From assembly GCA_029880545.1 (NCBI GenBank), contig JAOUOD010000006.1, positions 124,001-188,000 of the forward strand: DNA of 64,000 nt, written 5' to 3'. This document shows, piece by piece, positions 32,461 through 40,542 of the stretch. Under the pieces are notes generated by a model that was not told the DNA's origin, did no database searches, and saw nothing but the letters and a program-made list of their open reading frames with translations. This stretch comes from Gammaproteobacteria bacterium (GTDB taxonomy: Bacteria > Pseudomonadota > Gammaproteobacteria > Acidiferrobacterales > SZUA-150). Each line of letters starts with the position of its first letter. The stretch's first letter is position 1. The position numbers and the translations under genes were made by a program.

Positions 32461-33195
32461 CTAAAACTTTGATGCAATTAAAACCTTGTCACGGTTCCGC
32501 GCCACGTACTCGGTACAATAGGTATATGCCACCCAGCCCAGTATCTCGCTCAAGGCGCTGATCAACACCGCGCCGGTCAGCAGGCGCTCCGTCGGGATTG
32601 CCAGGCCAACCAGGTTGGGTGTCAGGATCAGCAGCGCGGGATACGGTAATTGTTGCAGGCGCTGCTGCTGTACCTTGAGCGCTGACAACAAGGTCTGGGT
32701 CAGACCAAAATGTCCGGTCACAAAGGCAATGGGCAACCAGTAGACCAGCACCACCCCCATAACTGCCATGGACAGCCCCCAAAACCACGGGTAGTCCTTG
32801 AGGATGGACTGCAACTCGGCTCCTAGCGGCGCGACCACCAGAAACAGAATAAAACCGAAAAGCAGAAATGCCTTCAGCCCCATTACCATGAACCGGTTAA
32901 ACACGCGCGCACCATTCAACATCACATCGCGAACTGATATGGCATCGCGGCTTGTCGCCAGTGACTGAAACATACCACTGGTAAAATAAAGAAACAGGAA
33001 AAAAGATGCAGCGCCAAACAACGGGCGCAATCCAGATGAACCGTCGTTGGCTGCAGAAGCAAGCAGCACCAATGTGACAGCCTGCATCGCAACCACCAAC
33101 CACATCCCCGGACTTAGCAGCGCCCTGACTGCCGCACGAATACGATACGTATTTTCATTCTCTGGTGTGTGCTGATAATTATCGGTCTCAGTCAT
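32461..33195 (-). CDS. Multi-span inner membrane protein of unknown function
   Basis: The 244-residue product has about six hydrophobic spans (for example MWLVVAMQAVTLVLLASA, AFLLFGFILFLVVAPLG, FWGLSMAVMGVVLVYWLPIAFV). It is the last gene of a four-gene leftward operon and overlaps the phosphoesterase gene by four bases. The layout recalls DUF-type membrane proteins of about 250 residues, but I recognise no specific family. The N-terminal 20 residues are polar and cytoplasmic. Confidence 0.75.
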   Translation of the reverse strand: MTETDNYQHTPENENTYRIRAAVRALLSPGMWLVVAMQAVTLVLLASAANDGSSGLRPLFGAASFFLFLYFTSGMFQSLATSRDAISVRDVMLNGARVFNRFMVMGLKAFLLFGFILFLVVAPLGAELQSILKDYPWFWGLSMAVMGVVLVYWLPIAFVTGHFGLTQTLLSALKVQQQRLQQLPYPALLILTPNLVGLAIPTERLLTGAVLISALSEILGWVAYTYCTEYVARNRDKVLIASKF

Positions 33196-33716
33196 ACATC
33201 TAGCCGGAAAGTTTCCAGTCTCCAGTCGTTATTTTCAATCGTCAATATTATCCACGACGGTCCACCAAAAGTGCGTGCTTTTCCGGCGGCGCCCGGATTC
33301 ACCACCCACGGCAGCGCATCAGTGTCTACGGACTGTCGATGACTGTGACCGTAAACAATCATTCTTGCCGACGGGAACTGCTTGCGCAATACCTGGTGCC
33401 GCTCTGCCACTCGCCCCGCCTTGTCGCCATGCACCACGGCAATACTGCCACCCGGCAATTCAAGCCGGGCACGATTGCCCAGCGATTCCAGAACCAGATG
33501 CTCATCGGTATGCCATTTTCCGGGCACATCATTGTTTCCCTTGACTGCCACCAGGTCATTTTCGGGCAGTAGCGATCTCAACACCGCTGCCGAACCGATA
33601 TCACCGGCGTGCACTGCATACTGGCACGACCGCACAGCCTCGACGACTTTCGGCCAGATGAACCCGTGTGTATCTGATAGAATCGCAACACGAACAATTG
33701 TTGACCGGATCGCCAC
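33192..33716 (-). CDS. YfcE/MJ0936-type metallophosphoesterase
   Basis: The 174-residue product carries the calcineurin-like metal-binding motifs in order: SDTHG near residue 14, HAGDIGS near 36, VKGNNDVPG near 58, VVHGD near 93 and YGHSHRQ near 121, ending with NPGAAGKAR. This is the single-domain phosphodiesterase family of YfcE. The natural substrate is not known. The start is GTG. It is three bases from cysZ upstream and overlaps the next gene. Confidence 0.88.
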   Translation of the reverse strand: MAIRSTIVRVAILSDTHGFIWPKVVEAVRSCQYAVHAGDIGSAAVLRSLLPENDLVAVKGNNDVPGKWHTDEHLVLESLGNRARLELPGGSIAVVHGDKAGRVAERHQVLRKQFPSARMIVYGHSHRQSVDTDALPWVVNPGAAGKARTFGGPSWIILTIENNDWRLETFRLDV

Positions 33717-33719
33717 CGC

Positions 33720-34460
33720 CTACCCGGAGTTGCGCGACCAGCTCTCGGCCCACATGGCTGATGCTCCGGCTACCGCGGCAGGAATCACGAAAAGATTAAT
33801 CAATGGAATGATCGTGAATAACAGGCAAGTCAGGCCAAATCCCAGGGCCATCATCCGGTTGGCACGCGCGCGCGCGCGAATCGACCTGAAATCGTGCTCG
33901 CAACTCTCCATGGGATAAGCCACGTATTCAAGAGTCAACATCCAGGCCGTGGCCAGCGGCCACAAAACAATACCAGCCAGGTTAACAGCCGGAACCAGGC
34001 TTATCAGCACAAGAATCACACCGATCAACAGAAAATAAGCCAGTTTTCTTGATTCCGAAACCAACGCAGCCGGAAATCCCCTGATGACACTTAACCAGTT
34101 GCGCCCGTCAGGCGGTACAGAACCGAGGCTGATCTGGACCTTGTCAGCCAGCAGTCCGTTAAACGGCGACGCGACAAGGTTGGCCACCAACGTAAACAGG
34201 AAATAAAAGGCCACGACCACTATGGCGGCGAACATAATCCACAATACGGCGCGCAGAACTTCTATCCACCAGCCCTGCCCTTCCGGCAACAGCCATTGCA
34301 TTAACTGCTCAAACTGGTTTGCCCCAACAATCGTCAACGCGACAAATATCACGACATTAATCAGTAGTGGTATCGCCGCATACCGACGCAATCCACGTTG
34401 CCGAATCAGTTCATAACCACGCAGAAAAAATCGCGCTCCGGCAAAAAATCCCGTCATCAC
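33720..34460 (-). CDS. cysZ: Sulfate transporter CysZ (EI24 family)
   Basis: The 246-residue product begins with GARFFLRGYELIRQRGLRRYAAIPLLINV and contains LVASPFNGLLADKVQ and the later YPMESCEHDFRSIRARARANR region, all characteristic of CysZ. It has four main hydrophobic regions. CysZ imports sulfate for cysteine synthesis. The gene is second in the leftward operon, three bases after the cupin stop. Confidence 0.9.
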   Translation of the reverse strand: MMTGFFAGARFFLRGYELIRQRGLRRYAAIPLLINVVIFVALTIVGANQFEQLMQWLLPEGQGWWIEVLRAVLWIMFAAIVVVAFYFLFTLVANLVASPFNGLLADKVQISLGSVPPDGRNWLSVIRGFPAALVSESRKLAYFLLIGVILVLISLVPAVNLAGIVLWPLATAWMLTLEYVAYPMESCEHDFRSIRARARANRMMALGFGLTCLLFTIIPLINLFVIPAAVAGASAMWAESWSRNSG

Positions 34461-34463
34461 GCA

Positions 34464-34736
34464 TTACCCAAACTGGTAGTGCTTGCGCACAGGCTCATGA
34501 ATATCCCAGGTACAGGACATACCTTTCGGAAAACTTACAAGGTCGCCCTTTCGGAAATACACCGCCTCGCCACCATCAGGTGTAACTGTGACCTCCCCCT
34601 CCAGAAGGTAACAGGTTTCACTGGTATCGTAAGTCCAGGGGAAAACCGACTTCTCCTTTTCCCACACTGGCCAGTCATAGACACCCATCACCTCAAGCTT
34701 GGCCGGCGCCGGGTCATGCTCGACAAGTATTTTCAT
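34464..34736 (-). CDS. Small cupin-domain protein
   Basis: From ATG 34736, with AAGGAG nine bases upstream, the product is 90 residues. The cupin fold is shown by WTYDTSETCYLLEGEVTVTPDGGEAVYFRKGDLVSFPKGMSCTW, typical of DUF861/EutQ-like single-domain cupins. An upstream in-frame ATG at 34772 has no good ribosome-binding site. The reaction, if any, is unknown. It is the first gene of the cysZ operon. Confidence 0.85.
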   Translation of the reverse strand: MKILVEHDPAPAKLEVMGVYDWPVWEKEKSVFPWTYDTSETCYLLEGEVTVTPDGGEAVYFRKGDLVSFPKGMSCTWDIHEPVRKHYQFG

Positions 34737-34954
34737 GTACTGGACTCCTTGGTGTTTCATCGAGTATCCCATGATCGGTTTTTTTCACCAAGCGCTTGAC
34801 ACACCTCACAAGTCCGGCAACACTCGGGCCATGAACTCATATTCCGCAATCGTCTGTATTTCACCTGTATGGCGCGTCAAGTACAAGCTGCGTCAGCCTG
34901 CCCGTTTGCGGTCAATAATGAATTTCTAGCTGTAATTTACATTGGATTTTCCTA

Positions 34955-34988
34955 AAGACCGCATCCGGATCCGGGCGCGGTCTTTTTC
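34955..34988 (+). terminator. Intrinsic terminator upstream of the DMT transporter gene
   Basis: AAAGACCGC (34955-34963) pairs with GCGGTCTTT (34978-34986), followed by further T residues on the plus strand. It lies about 40 bases before the transporter start and does not end any annotated plus-strand gene, so it closes a short rightward transcript starting upstream or acts as an attenuator. Confidence 0.75.
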
Positions 34989-35028
34989 GTTTTGGAGTTT
35001 GATTTTGTTGATACCGGAGGAATAACAG

Positions 35029-35916
35029 ATGTCGGTACCGGCTGCCTACATAGGCGTAATACTCGTCTGGGCGACTACGCCGCTCGCAATCAAATGGAGC
35101 GGCGAAGGAAGCGGATTCCTGTTCGGTGTAACCAGTCGAATGATTCTCGGTGCACTGCTGGCTCTTGCGCTTGTCGCGGTGCTGCGCCTTCCATTACCCT
35201 GGCATCGAAAGGCAGTCAAAACCTATGTGGCCATCGCCAGCATGCTGTACGGGTCAATGATGTGTACATACTGGGCGATTCAGTATTTGCCTTCGGGACT
35301 GATATCGGTCCTGTTCGGGACAACACCACTGATTACTGCGGTGTTTGCGGCGCTGTTGCTGCGCGAGGACAGCCTGCGGCCGCAGCATCTTCTGGGCATT
35401 GGTCTGGCCTTGTCTGGTCTCTGGATTATCTACGCCTCCGACGTCATCAACAGCCGGCTTTCAGCACTGGGTGTCGGAGCAATATTGCTGGCCGTGTTGA
35501 TCCACTCAGCCAGCAGTGTGCTCATCAAGCACATTGGTGCGGAACTGCCCGCCCTCAGCATAACCGCTGGCGGGCTGGTCATTACTGCCATGCTGTATGC
35601 CCTTACATGGCTCGGCTGGCATGGTACCTACATTCCCGATGTTCCGGAAAGGGCTGCCTGGGCAATCGGCTACCTCGGCCTGTTTGGATCGGTACTCGGC
35701 TTTGTCATGTTTTTCTATGCCCTCAAGCACGTGCCGGCAAATACCATGTCACTGATTACACTGGTCACGCCGGTTGCCGCCTTGCTGATCGGCAACCAGT
35801 TCAACAACGAACCAGTGTTGCCGGATACATGGGCCGGTACAGCATTGATCATGACCGGGTTAGTGTTTCATCAATGGCGCAACCGTCCGGCCACTCTCCC
35901 GGAAAGCCAGATATGA
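35029..35916 (+). CDS. EamA/DMT-superfamily transporter
   Basis: The 295-residue product has ten hydrophobic spans in two EamA repeats: LVWATTPLAIKWSGEG in the first, and a second starting near ALGVGAILLAVLIHSASSVLIKHIG. LFGTTPLITAVFAALLLRED and FGSVLGFVMFFYALKHVPA are typical of the family. It probably exports or imports small metabolites across the inner membrane; the substrate is unknown. A GGAGG site precedes the ATG. The terminator hairpin upstream separates it from the divergent cysZ operon. Confidence 0.88.
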   Translation: MSVPAAYIGVILVWATTPLAIKWSGEGSGFLFGVTSRMILGALLALALVAVLRLPLPWHRKAVKTYVAIASMLYGSMMCTYWAIQYLPSGLISVLFGTTPLITAVFAALLLREDSLRPQHLLGIGLALSGLWIIYASDVINSRLSALGVGAILLAVLIHSASSVLIKHIGAELPALSITAGGLVITAMLYALTWLGWHGTYIPDVPERAAWAIGYLGLFGSVLGFVMFFYALKHVPANTMSLITLVTPVAALLIGNQFNNEPVLPDTWAGTALIMTGLVFHQWRNRPATLPESQI

Positions 35917-36050
35917 CCGTCCGATCTCCGGCGCGATATACGGTACCACCGGTTACACCAACGGTGGCGCAGCCAGGTGGTTTTGCTACACTGGCATGAC
36001 AAACAAAACTATAACGAAGGCCCGCGCCTTTGGACGAAGACGGAAAACCG

Positions 36051-36320
36051 ATGAAACACTTTATACAGATACTTTGCGCCGGCTTGTTATCATTTGCTTT
36101 CCCGGTATTGGCCACAGATTCGGGCGTCGACACCAAGACAGGTAGCGAGTTAATTGCAGATGTCACAAACTCGACTTCGGTTCGCGTAGACATTGACTCA
36201 ACCATTCCCGCATCTGCAACACCGTCACGGAACACCGATACGGTTATGAAAACCGTCGCCGCCAACACCAGGCCAAGTGACCGCGAAATCCTGACCGTGC
36301 TCAAAATCAACGGAATTTAA
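36051..36320 (+). CDS. Small exported protein of unknown function
   Basis: From ATG 36051 the 89-residue product has a signal peptide (MKHFIQILCAGLLSFAFPVLA) with likely cleavage after VLA. The mature part is Thr/Ser/Asp-rich with DSTIPASATPSRNTDTV and ends in LTVLKINGI. No family is recognised. It is separated by 134 bp from the transporter. Confidence 0.6.
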   Translation: MKHFIQILCAGLLSFAFPVLATDSGVDTKTGSELIADVTNSTSVRVDIDSTIPASATPSRNTDTVMKTVAANTRPSDREILTVLKINGI

Positions 36321-36505
36321 ACGCTCGCCTGGCGCCCGTCTCTCTCCCCGGCGCCCTCATTCCCGCACCCCGGGATCAGCTCGTCGCGCTACCATTTCAA
36401 ATCAGTATTGCTGTTTAAATGTATTTCGTCGAAATGCGTTGATATTTTGATGAAAAAATCGGGACTGGTTACTTGAATTTTTTCCTCGCAGCCATTATCT
36501 TACGC

Positions 36506-36525
36506 ATATTAGCATTTACTAATAT
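36506..36525. promoter_or_regulatory. Palindromic operator candidate upstream of the rhodanese gene
   Basis: ATATTAG (36506-36512) and CTAATAT (36519-36525) form a perfect inverted repeat with a six-base spacer, ending 17 bases before the rhodanese ATG. Position and AT-rich dyad fit a repressor site over the promoter. BigR/SqrR-type ArsR repressors that control sulfurtransferase genes bind AT-rich palindromes in this place, but the regulator gene is not in the window, so this identity is inference. Confidence 0.55.
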
Positions 36526-36542
36526 ACAACTGGGGAAACTAC

Positions 36543-36824
36543 ATGGATATTAATTGCTCACTGGCCAAACAAATGATTGCCGAAGGCGCACAATTGGTAG
36601 ACGTGCGCTCAACTTCCGAATACATGCAGGGCTGTCTGCCTGGCGCCCAAAGCATCCCGCTGGACGTAATCCAGGCTGCCGAGAAAATGCTGGAAAAAGA
36701 CAAGCCTGTCATCCTGTATTGCGTTTCCGGTGCTCGCAGTGGCATGGCAAAAATGGCTCTGCAGAATTTTGGTTTCGGTGAAGTTTACAACCTGGGCTCG
36801 TTCCGCAATTTCTTTGCCTGCTAA
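36543..36824 (+). CDS. Single-domain rhodanese-like sulfurtransferase
   Basis: The 93-residue product is one rhodanese domain: LVDVRSTSEYMQGCLPGAQSIPL, then PVILYCVSGARSGMAKMAL with the catalytic Cys at residue 61 in the CVSGARS loop. It transfers sulfane sulfur to acceptors. A second cysteine is in MQGCLPG and a third is the last residue. A GGGG site and a palindromic operator candidate precede it, suggesting regulation by sulfide or a similar signal. No signal peptide is seen, so it is cytoplasmic. Confidence 0.9.
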   Translation: MDINCSLAKQMIAEGAQLVDVRSTSEYMQGCLPGAQSIPLDVIQAAEKMLEKDKPVILYCVSGARSGMAKMALQNFGFGEVYNLGSFRNFFAC

Positions 36825-36887
36825 TTTTTCTGCCCCACCCGAATCTAGTCCCAGCCCCTTTAGCTAATTACCCCAAAAGGGGTTGGG

Positions 36888-37400
36888 TCAGCTCAGGTAA
36901 TTAATCAGCATGTCACTGGTTGTACGCAACCGGCGACTGAGCAACTCGGCGATATTGGCCAGCATCTTCGCGCCCAGGCCAGGTTGCTCTTCCGTCAACC
37001 GAATCAGGCTATCTCTGGTCAATACTGCCAATAACGTAGGTTTCGCCGCTACTGCGGTGGCCGAATGAGGCTGACCATCAATAATAGACATCTCTCCTAT
37101 CGTTGTTCCCGGACACACGTCTGTAATCTTTCGGCTGACACCGAGACTGGTTTCCTTGACCACGTCCAGCCCGCCATCAAGAACAATGCACAGGTACCCC
37201 GCCCTGTGCCCTTCAACAAACACCGCCGAACCGGTTTGCGCACGATAAGCTTCCAGGTACCCGGAAAGCACAGAGACATCGCTCGAATTAAACTTGCCAA
37301 AAATACTGGTGCCCGTGCCAAGCTGACATGCGAGCTTGTCCATAAAATGTGCATCTCTCGGGACTGCATCCAGTTCCCGATAGCGATCATTCCCCGTCAT
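36888..37400 (-). CDS. Cyclic nucleotide-binding-domain protein
   Basis: From ATG 37400, preceded by AGGAGGGGG, the 170-residue product consists of one cNMP-binding beta-roll domain (GSAVFVEGHRAGYLCIVLDGGLDVVKE, then TTIGEMSIIDGQPHSATAVAAKPTLLAVL) and a C-terminal helical end (MLANIAELLSRRLRTTSDML). The usual phosphate-binding Arg of the PRSA motif is replaced by His in QPHSATA, so the ligand may differ from cAMP. No DNA-binding domain is attached. It lies downstream of nuoN and is convergent with the rhodanese gene. Confidence 0.85.
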   Translation of the reverse strand: MTGNDRYRELDAVPRDAHFMDKLACQLGTGTSIFGKFNSSDVSVLSGYLEAYRAQTGSAVFVEGHRAGYLCIVLDGGLDVVKETSLGVSRKITDVCPGTTIGEMSIIDGQPHSATAVAAKPTLLAVLTRDSLIRLTEEQPGLGAKMLANIAELLSRRLRTTSDMLINYLS

Positions 37401-37550
37401 GGGCACCCCCTCCTGTGAGCATGGTCGCAATCAATCATAACATCATACAGTATAGCGGGATTTTATCGTACAACCACAACTGCCCGCCCTGGTATCGGGC
37501 CGGGTAGTTATGTTTATGATACTGGCTGGGGTCTTGTGGCGCGAACCGAT

Positions 37551-38990
37551 CTACAGCGCCGCTATGGCGCTGCGACAGAGTTCTGTTAACTGGCCGGCGA
37601 ACAACATTGCCAGCAGCAAGGCCATCACGTTAACCGACATCAACGCGGCCACTGCCGGGCGTGGAGCAATCGGCGCATCTGCTACCGGGTCATCAAAATA
37701 CATGAGCTTGATAACCCGCAGGTAATAGAACGCGCCAACAACGGCAAACAATACCGCAGTCAATGCGAGCCACAACATGCCGGAATCAATGACGGATTGC
37801 ACTACCATCAGCTTCGCGTAAAAGCCTGCAGTCGGCGGGACGCCGGCCATGGAAAACATCAACACCAGCATGATAAAGGCATACCAGGGGCTGCGCTGAT
37901 TCAGCCCCTTAAAGTCCTCGAGATTGTCGGCCTCGAATCCCTTGCGAGACAACAACATGACCATGCCAAACGCGGCCATGCTCATGGCTGCATAAGCCAG
38001 CACGTAGATCATCGATGAACTGTAGCCATTGGGGCCGGCAGACACAATACCGAGCAGGAAGAAACCCATATGCGATATTGCCGAGTATGCCAACATGCGC
38101 TTGATATTGGTCTGTGCAATGGCAATGAGGTTGCCCGTGGCCATGGACAAGATTGCCAGGATAATGAGCATTGATTGCCAGTCCGCCACGAGTCCGGCCA
38201 GGCCATCAACCAGTAAACGCATGATCATGGCAAAAGCCGCCAGCTTCGGCGCAGAACTGATATAGGCTGCTACCGATGTCGGCGCGCCATGATAGACATC
38301 AGGCACCCACATATGGAAGGGAACGGCTCCGAGTTTGAATGCCAGCGCAACTACAACGAATACAAGACCCAGCACCATGGGCATATTGGTCTTGATATCA
38401 AGCAGCGAAACCTTGGCCTGCACCTCGGCAATATTCAGGGAGCCGGTTACACCATAGAGCATGGACATGCCATAGAGCAGCATACCGGATGCGAGTGCGC
38501 CAAGGACAAAATACTTCATTGCCGCCTCGGTGGCAGTCCCGGAATCACGCTGCATTGCAGTCATGGCATACAGGCACAACGACATCAATTCAAGGCCAAG
38601 GTAAAGGGTGAGAAAATGGCTGGCTGATGCCATCACCATCATACCTACTACGCCAAACAGTCCCAGTACGAAATACTCGCCCCTGAACATGTTGCGATCA
38701 CGCAGGTACTCCCGCGAATAGGCAAACACGAAAAACACCACGAGACTCATCATGATCTTGAGCACGGACGACATTGTGTCGTGAACAAACATGCCTTCAA
38801 AAGTATGCTGTGGTGCAATGGCGAGTCCCTGCCAGGCCAGGATAGCCGTACCTGCAAGGGCAACCTGGGCGAGCAGGTAACTGATATGCCGCCGCTCGTC
38901 GGAAAGATACAGGTCCACCAGCAACACGACGCAGGCCATGCCGGACAGGAAAATCTCCGGGGCGAGCAAATTAAAGTTTGGCATTACCAT
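37551..38990 (-). CDS. nuoN: NADH-quinone oxidoreductase subunit N
   Basis: The 479-residue product is an antiporter-like membrane subunit of complex I with 14 hydrophobic spans. Conserved segments include MALYLGLELMSLCLYAM-type sequence, the LGAVPFHMWVPDVYHGAPTSVAAYISSAPK loop and PPTAGFYAKLMV. It is one of the proton-pumping subunits in the membrane arm. It is the last gene of the operon. A GGGGAAAGAG site precedes the ATG. Confidence 0.97.
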   Translation of the reverse strand: MVMPNFNLLAPEIFLSGMACVVLLVDLYLSDERRHISYLLAQVALAGTAILAWQGLAIAPQHTFEGMFVHDTMSSVLKIMMSLVVFFVFAYSREYLRDRNMFRGEYFVLGLFGVVGMMVMASASHFLTLYLGLELMSLCLYAMTAMQRDSGTATEAAMKYFVLGALASGMLLYGMSMLYGVTGSLNIAEVQAKVSLLDIKTNMPMVLGLVFVVVALAFKLGAVPFHMWVPDVYHGAPTSVAAYISSAPKLAAFAMIMRLLVDGLAGLVADWQSMLIILAILSMATGNLIAIAQTNIKRMLAYSAISHMGFFLLGIVSAGPNGYSSSMIYVLAYAAMSMAAFGMVMLLSRKGFEADNLEDFKGLNQRSPWYAFIMLVLMFSMAGVPPTAGFYAKLMVVQSVIDSGMLWLALTAVLFAVVGAFYYLRVIKLMYFDDPVADAPIAPRPAVAALMSVNVMALLLAMLFAGQLTELCRSAIAAL

Positions 38991-39013
38991 ATTCTGTTCT
39001 CTTTCCCCACCAC

Positions 39014-40495
39014 TTACAGTTTGCTGCTGGCCGCTTGCTGGAGCAAATGATCAACCGAGGCATGCATGACATCAAGGAAAGGCATTGGCCACAACCCCAT
39101 CGTCAGCACAGCGAAAGCCAGCGTCGCCAGGATAAAACGTTCTCTCGGTGTCGCATCAGTTAATTGTTTTACCGCATCATTCACTACCGGACCGAATACT
39201 GTGCGTTTGTACATCCACAAGGTATAGGCAGCACCAAATATCAGCGTAAATGACGCCAGGAACGCATACCAGATATTTACCTGGAACGCCCCCATAATAA
39301 CCAGAAACTCTCCGACAAAACCGGAAGTACCCGGCAGGCCACTGTTTGCCATGGCAAACAACATCATGAATGCCGCGAAGACCGGCATAGTGTTGACCAC
39401 GCCGCCGTAATCCTTGATCTGCCGACTGTGCATACGGTCATACATTACGCCAACACAAAGGAACAATGCACCGGATATAAAGCCATGAGAAATCATCTGC
39501 ATGATTCCGCCCTCAATTCCCTGGGCATTGAAAATAAAGAAGCCGAGCGTGACAAAACCCATGTGCGAAATTGATGAATAGGCAATAAGCTTTTTCATGT
39601 CTTCCTGGACCAGGGCAACAAGTCCGATATAAACCACTGCAACCAGCGACAGGCCGATCATCAACCAGGCAAGATCATGGCTGGCATCCGGTGTGATCGG
39701 GAGATTGAAACGCAGGAAGCCATAGGCGCCAAGTTTCAGCATAATGGCTGCCAGAACCACGGAGCCGCCGGTCGGCGCCTCAACGTGCGCGTCCGGCAAC
39801 CAGGTATGAACCGGCCACATGGGCACTTTCACCGCGAACGCCATGAACATCGCCAGGAAGATCAGCGTCTGTTCTGTTGCATTAAGCGGCAATGCGTGGA
39901 ATGCGGCAATATCAAAGCTCCTGCCGGCCTGGTAATACATATAGATGAAGGCTACCAGCATCAACACCGAGCCGAGGAAGGTATAGAGGAAGAACTTCAC
40001 CGCCGCGTATACACGATTAGGTCCGCCCCAAACGCCTATAATTATGTACATGGGAACCAGCATGGCTTCCCAAAACACGTAAAACAGCATGGCGTCAAGC
40101 GCACTGAATACGCCAACCATGAGCCCTTCCATGATCAGGAACATCGCCATGTACTGGGCAACCCGCTTCTGGATCACTTTCCAGCCTGCCAGCACCACGA
40201 GAACGGTGGTAAATGTGGTCAACAGTATAAGTAACAGCGAGATGCCATCTATACCAAGATGGTAATTGATATTGAATGCCTCGATCCAGCGATAGCTCTC
40301 GACAAACTGCATGTTGGCGGTACTGCTGTCAAAACGCGTGTACAACGGAACACTGGCAGCCAGTGTCAGCAGCGATGTAATCAATGCCAGCACCCGGGCC
40401 AGGGGCGCATTCCTGTCACTACCGGTTGCCAATACGGCGATAGCGCCCAATATTGGCAGCCAAATAACCAGACTCAGTGCGTTTTCAGAAAACAT
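39014..40495 (-). CDS. nuoM: NADH-quinone oxidoreductase subunit M
   Basis: The 493-residue product carries the antiporter-like signatures of NuoM: NYHLGIDGISLLLILLTTF, YIIIGVWGGPNRVYAAVKFFLYT, the PMWPVHTWLPDAHVEAPTGGSVVLAA loop with the key Lys, and LIAYSSISHMGFVTLG. It is a membrane proton-translocating subunit. The frame is intact and the length is standard. Only 23 bases separate it from nuoN. Confidence 0.97.
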   Translation of the reverse strand: MFSENALSLVIWLPILGAIAVLATGSDRNAPLARVLALITSLLTLAASVPLYTRFDSSTANMQFVESYRWIEAFNINYHLGIDGISLLLILLTTFTTVLVVLAGWKVIQKRVAQYMAMFLIMEGLMVGVFSALDAMLFYVFWEAMLVPMYIIIGVWGGPNRVYAAVKFFLYTFLGSVLMLVAFIYMYYQAGRSFDIAAFHALPLNATEQTLIFLAMFMAFAVKVPMWPVHTWLPDAHVEAPTGGSVVLAAIMLKLGAYGFLRFNLPITPDASHDLAWLMIGLSLVAVVYIGLVALVQEDMKKLIAYSSISHMGFVTLGFFIFNAQGIEGGIMQMISHGFISGALFLCVGVMYDRMHSRQIKDYGGVVNTMPVFAAFMMLFAMANSGLPGTSGFVGEFLVIMGAFQVNIWYAFLASFTLIFGAAYTLWMYKRTVFGPVVNDAVKQLTDATPRERFILATLAFAVLTMGLWPMPFLDVMHASVDHLLQQAASSKL

Positions 40496-40542
40496 ATCGC
40501 TTATTTTTCCTTATCCAACCTGCGGTTCGCTGCCGGTCCTGC

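Noticed and set aside
34992-35999. Long forward frame over the DMT transporter gene
   Set aside because: It is in another frame of the transporter gene, is rich in Cys, His and Arg, and lacks any family pattern.
36836-36890. Terminator between the rhodanese and cNMP-binding genes
   Set aside because: CCCCAAAAGGGG and a longer dyad are present, but neither strand has a clear T-run after the stem.
37480-37512. Terminator after nuoN
   Set aside because: A GC-rich dyad around CTGCCCG/CGGGTAG is visible but has mismatches and no T-run on the minus strand.
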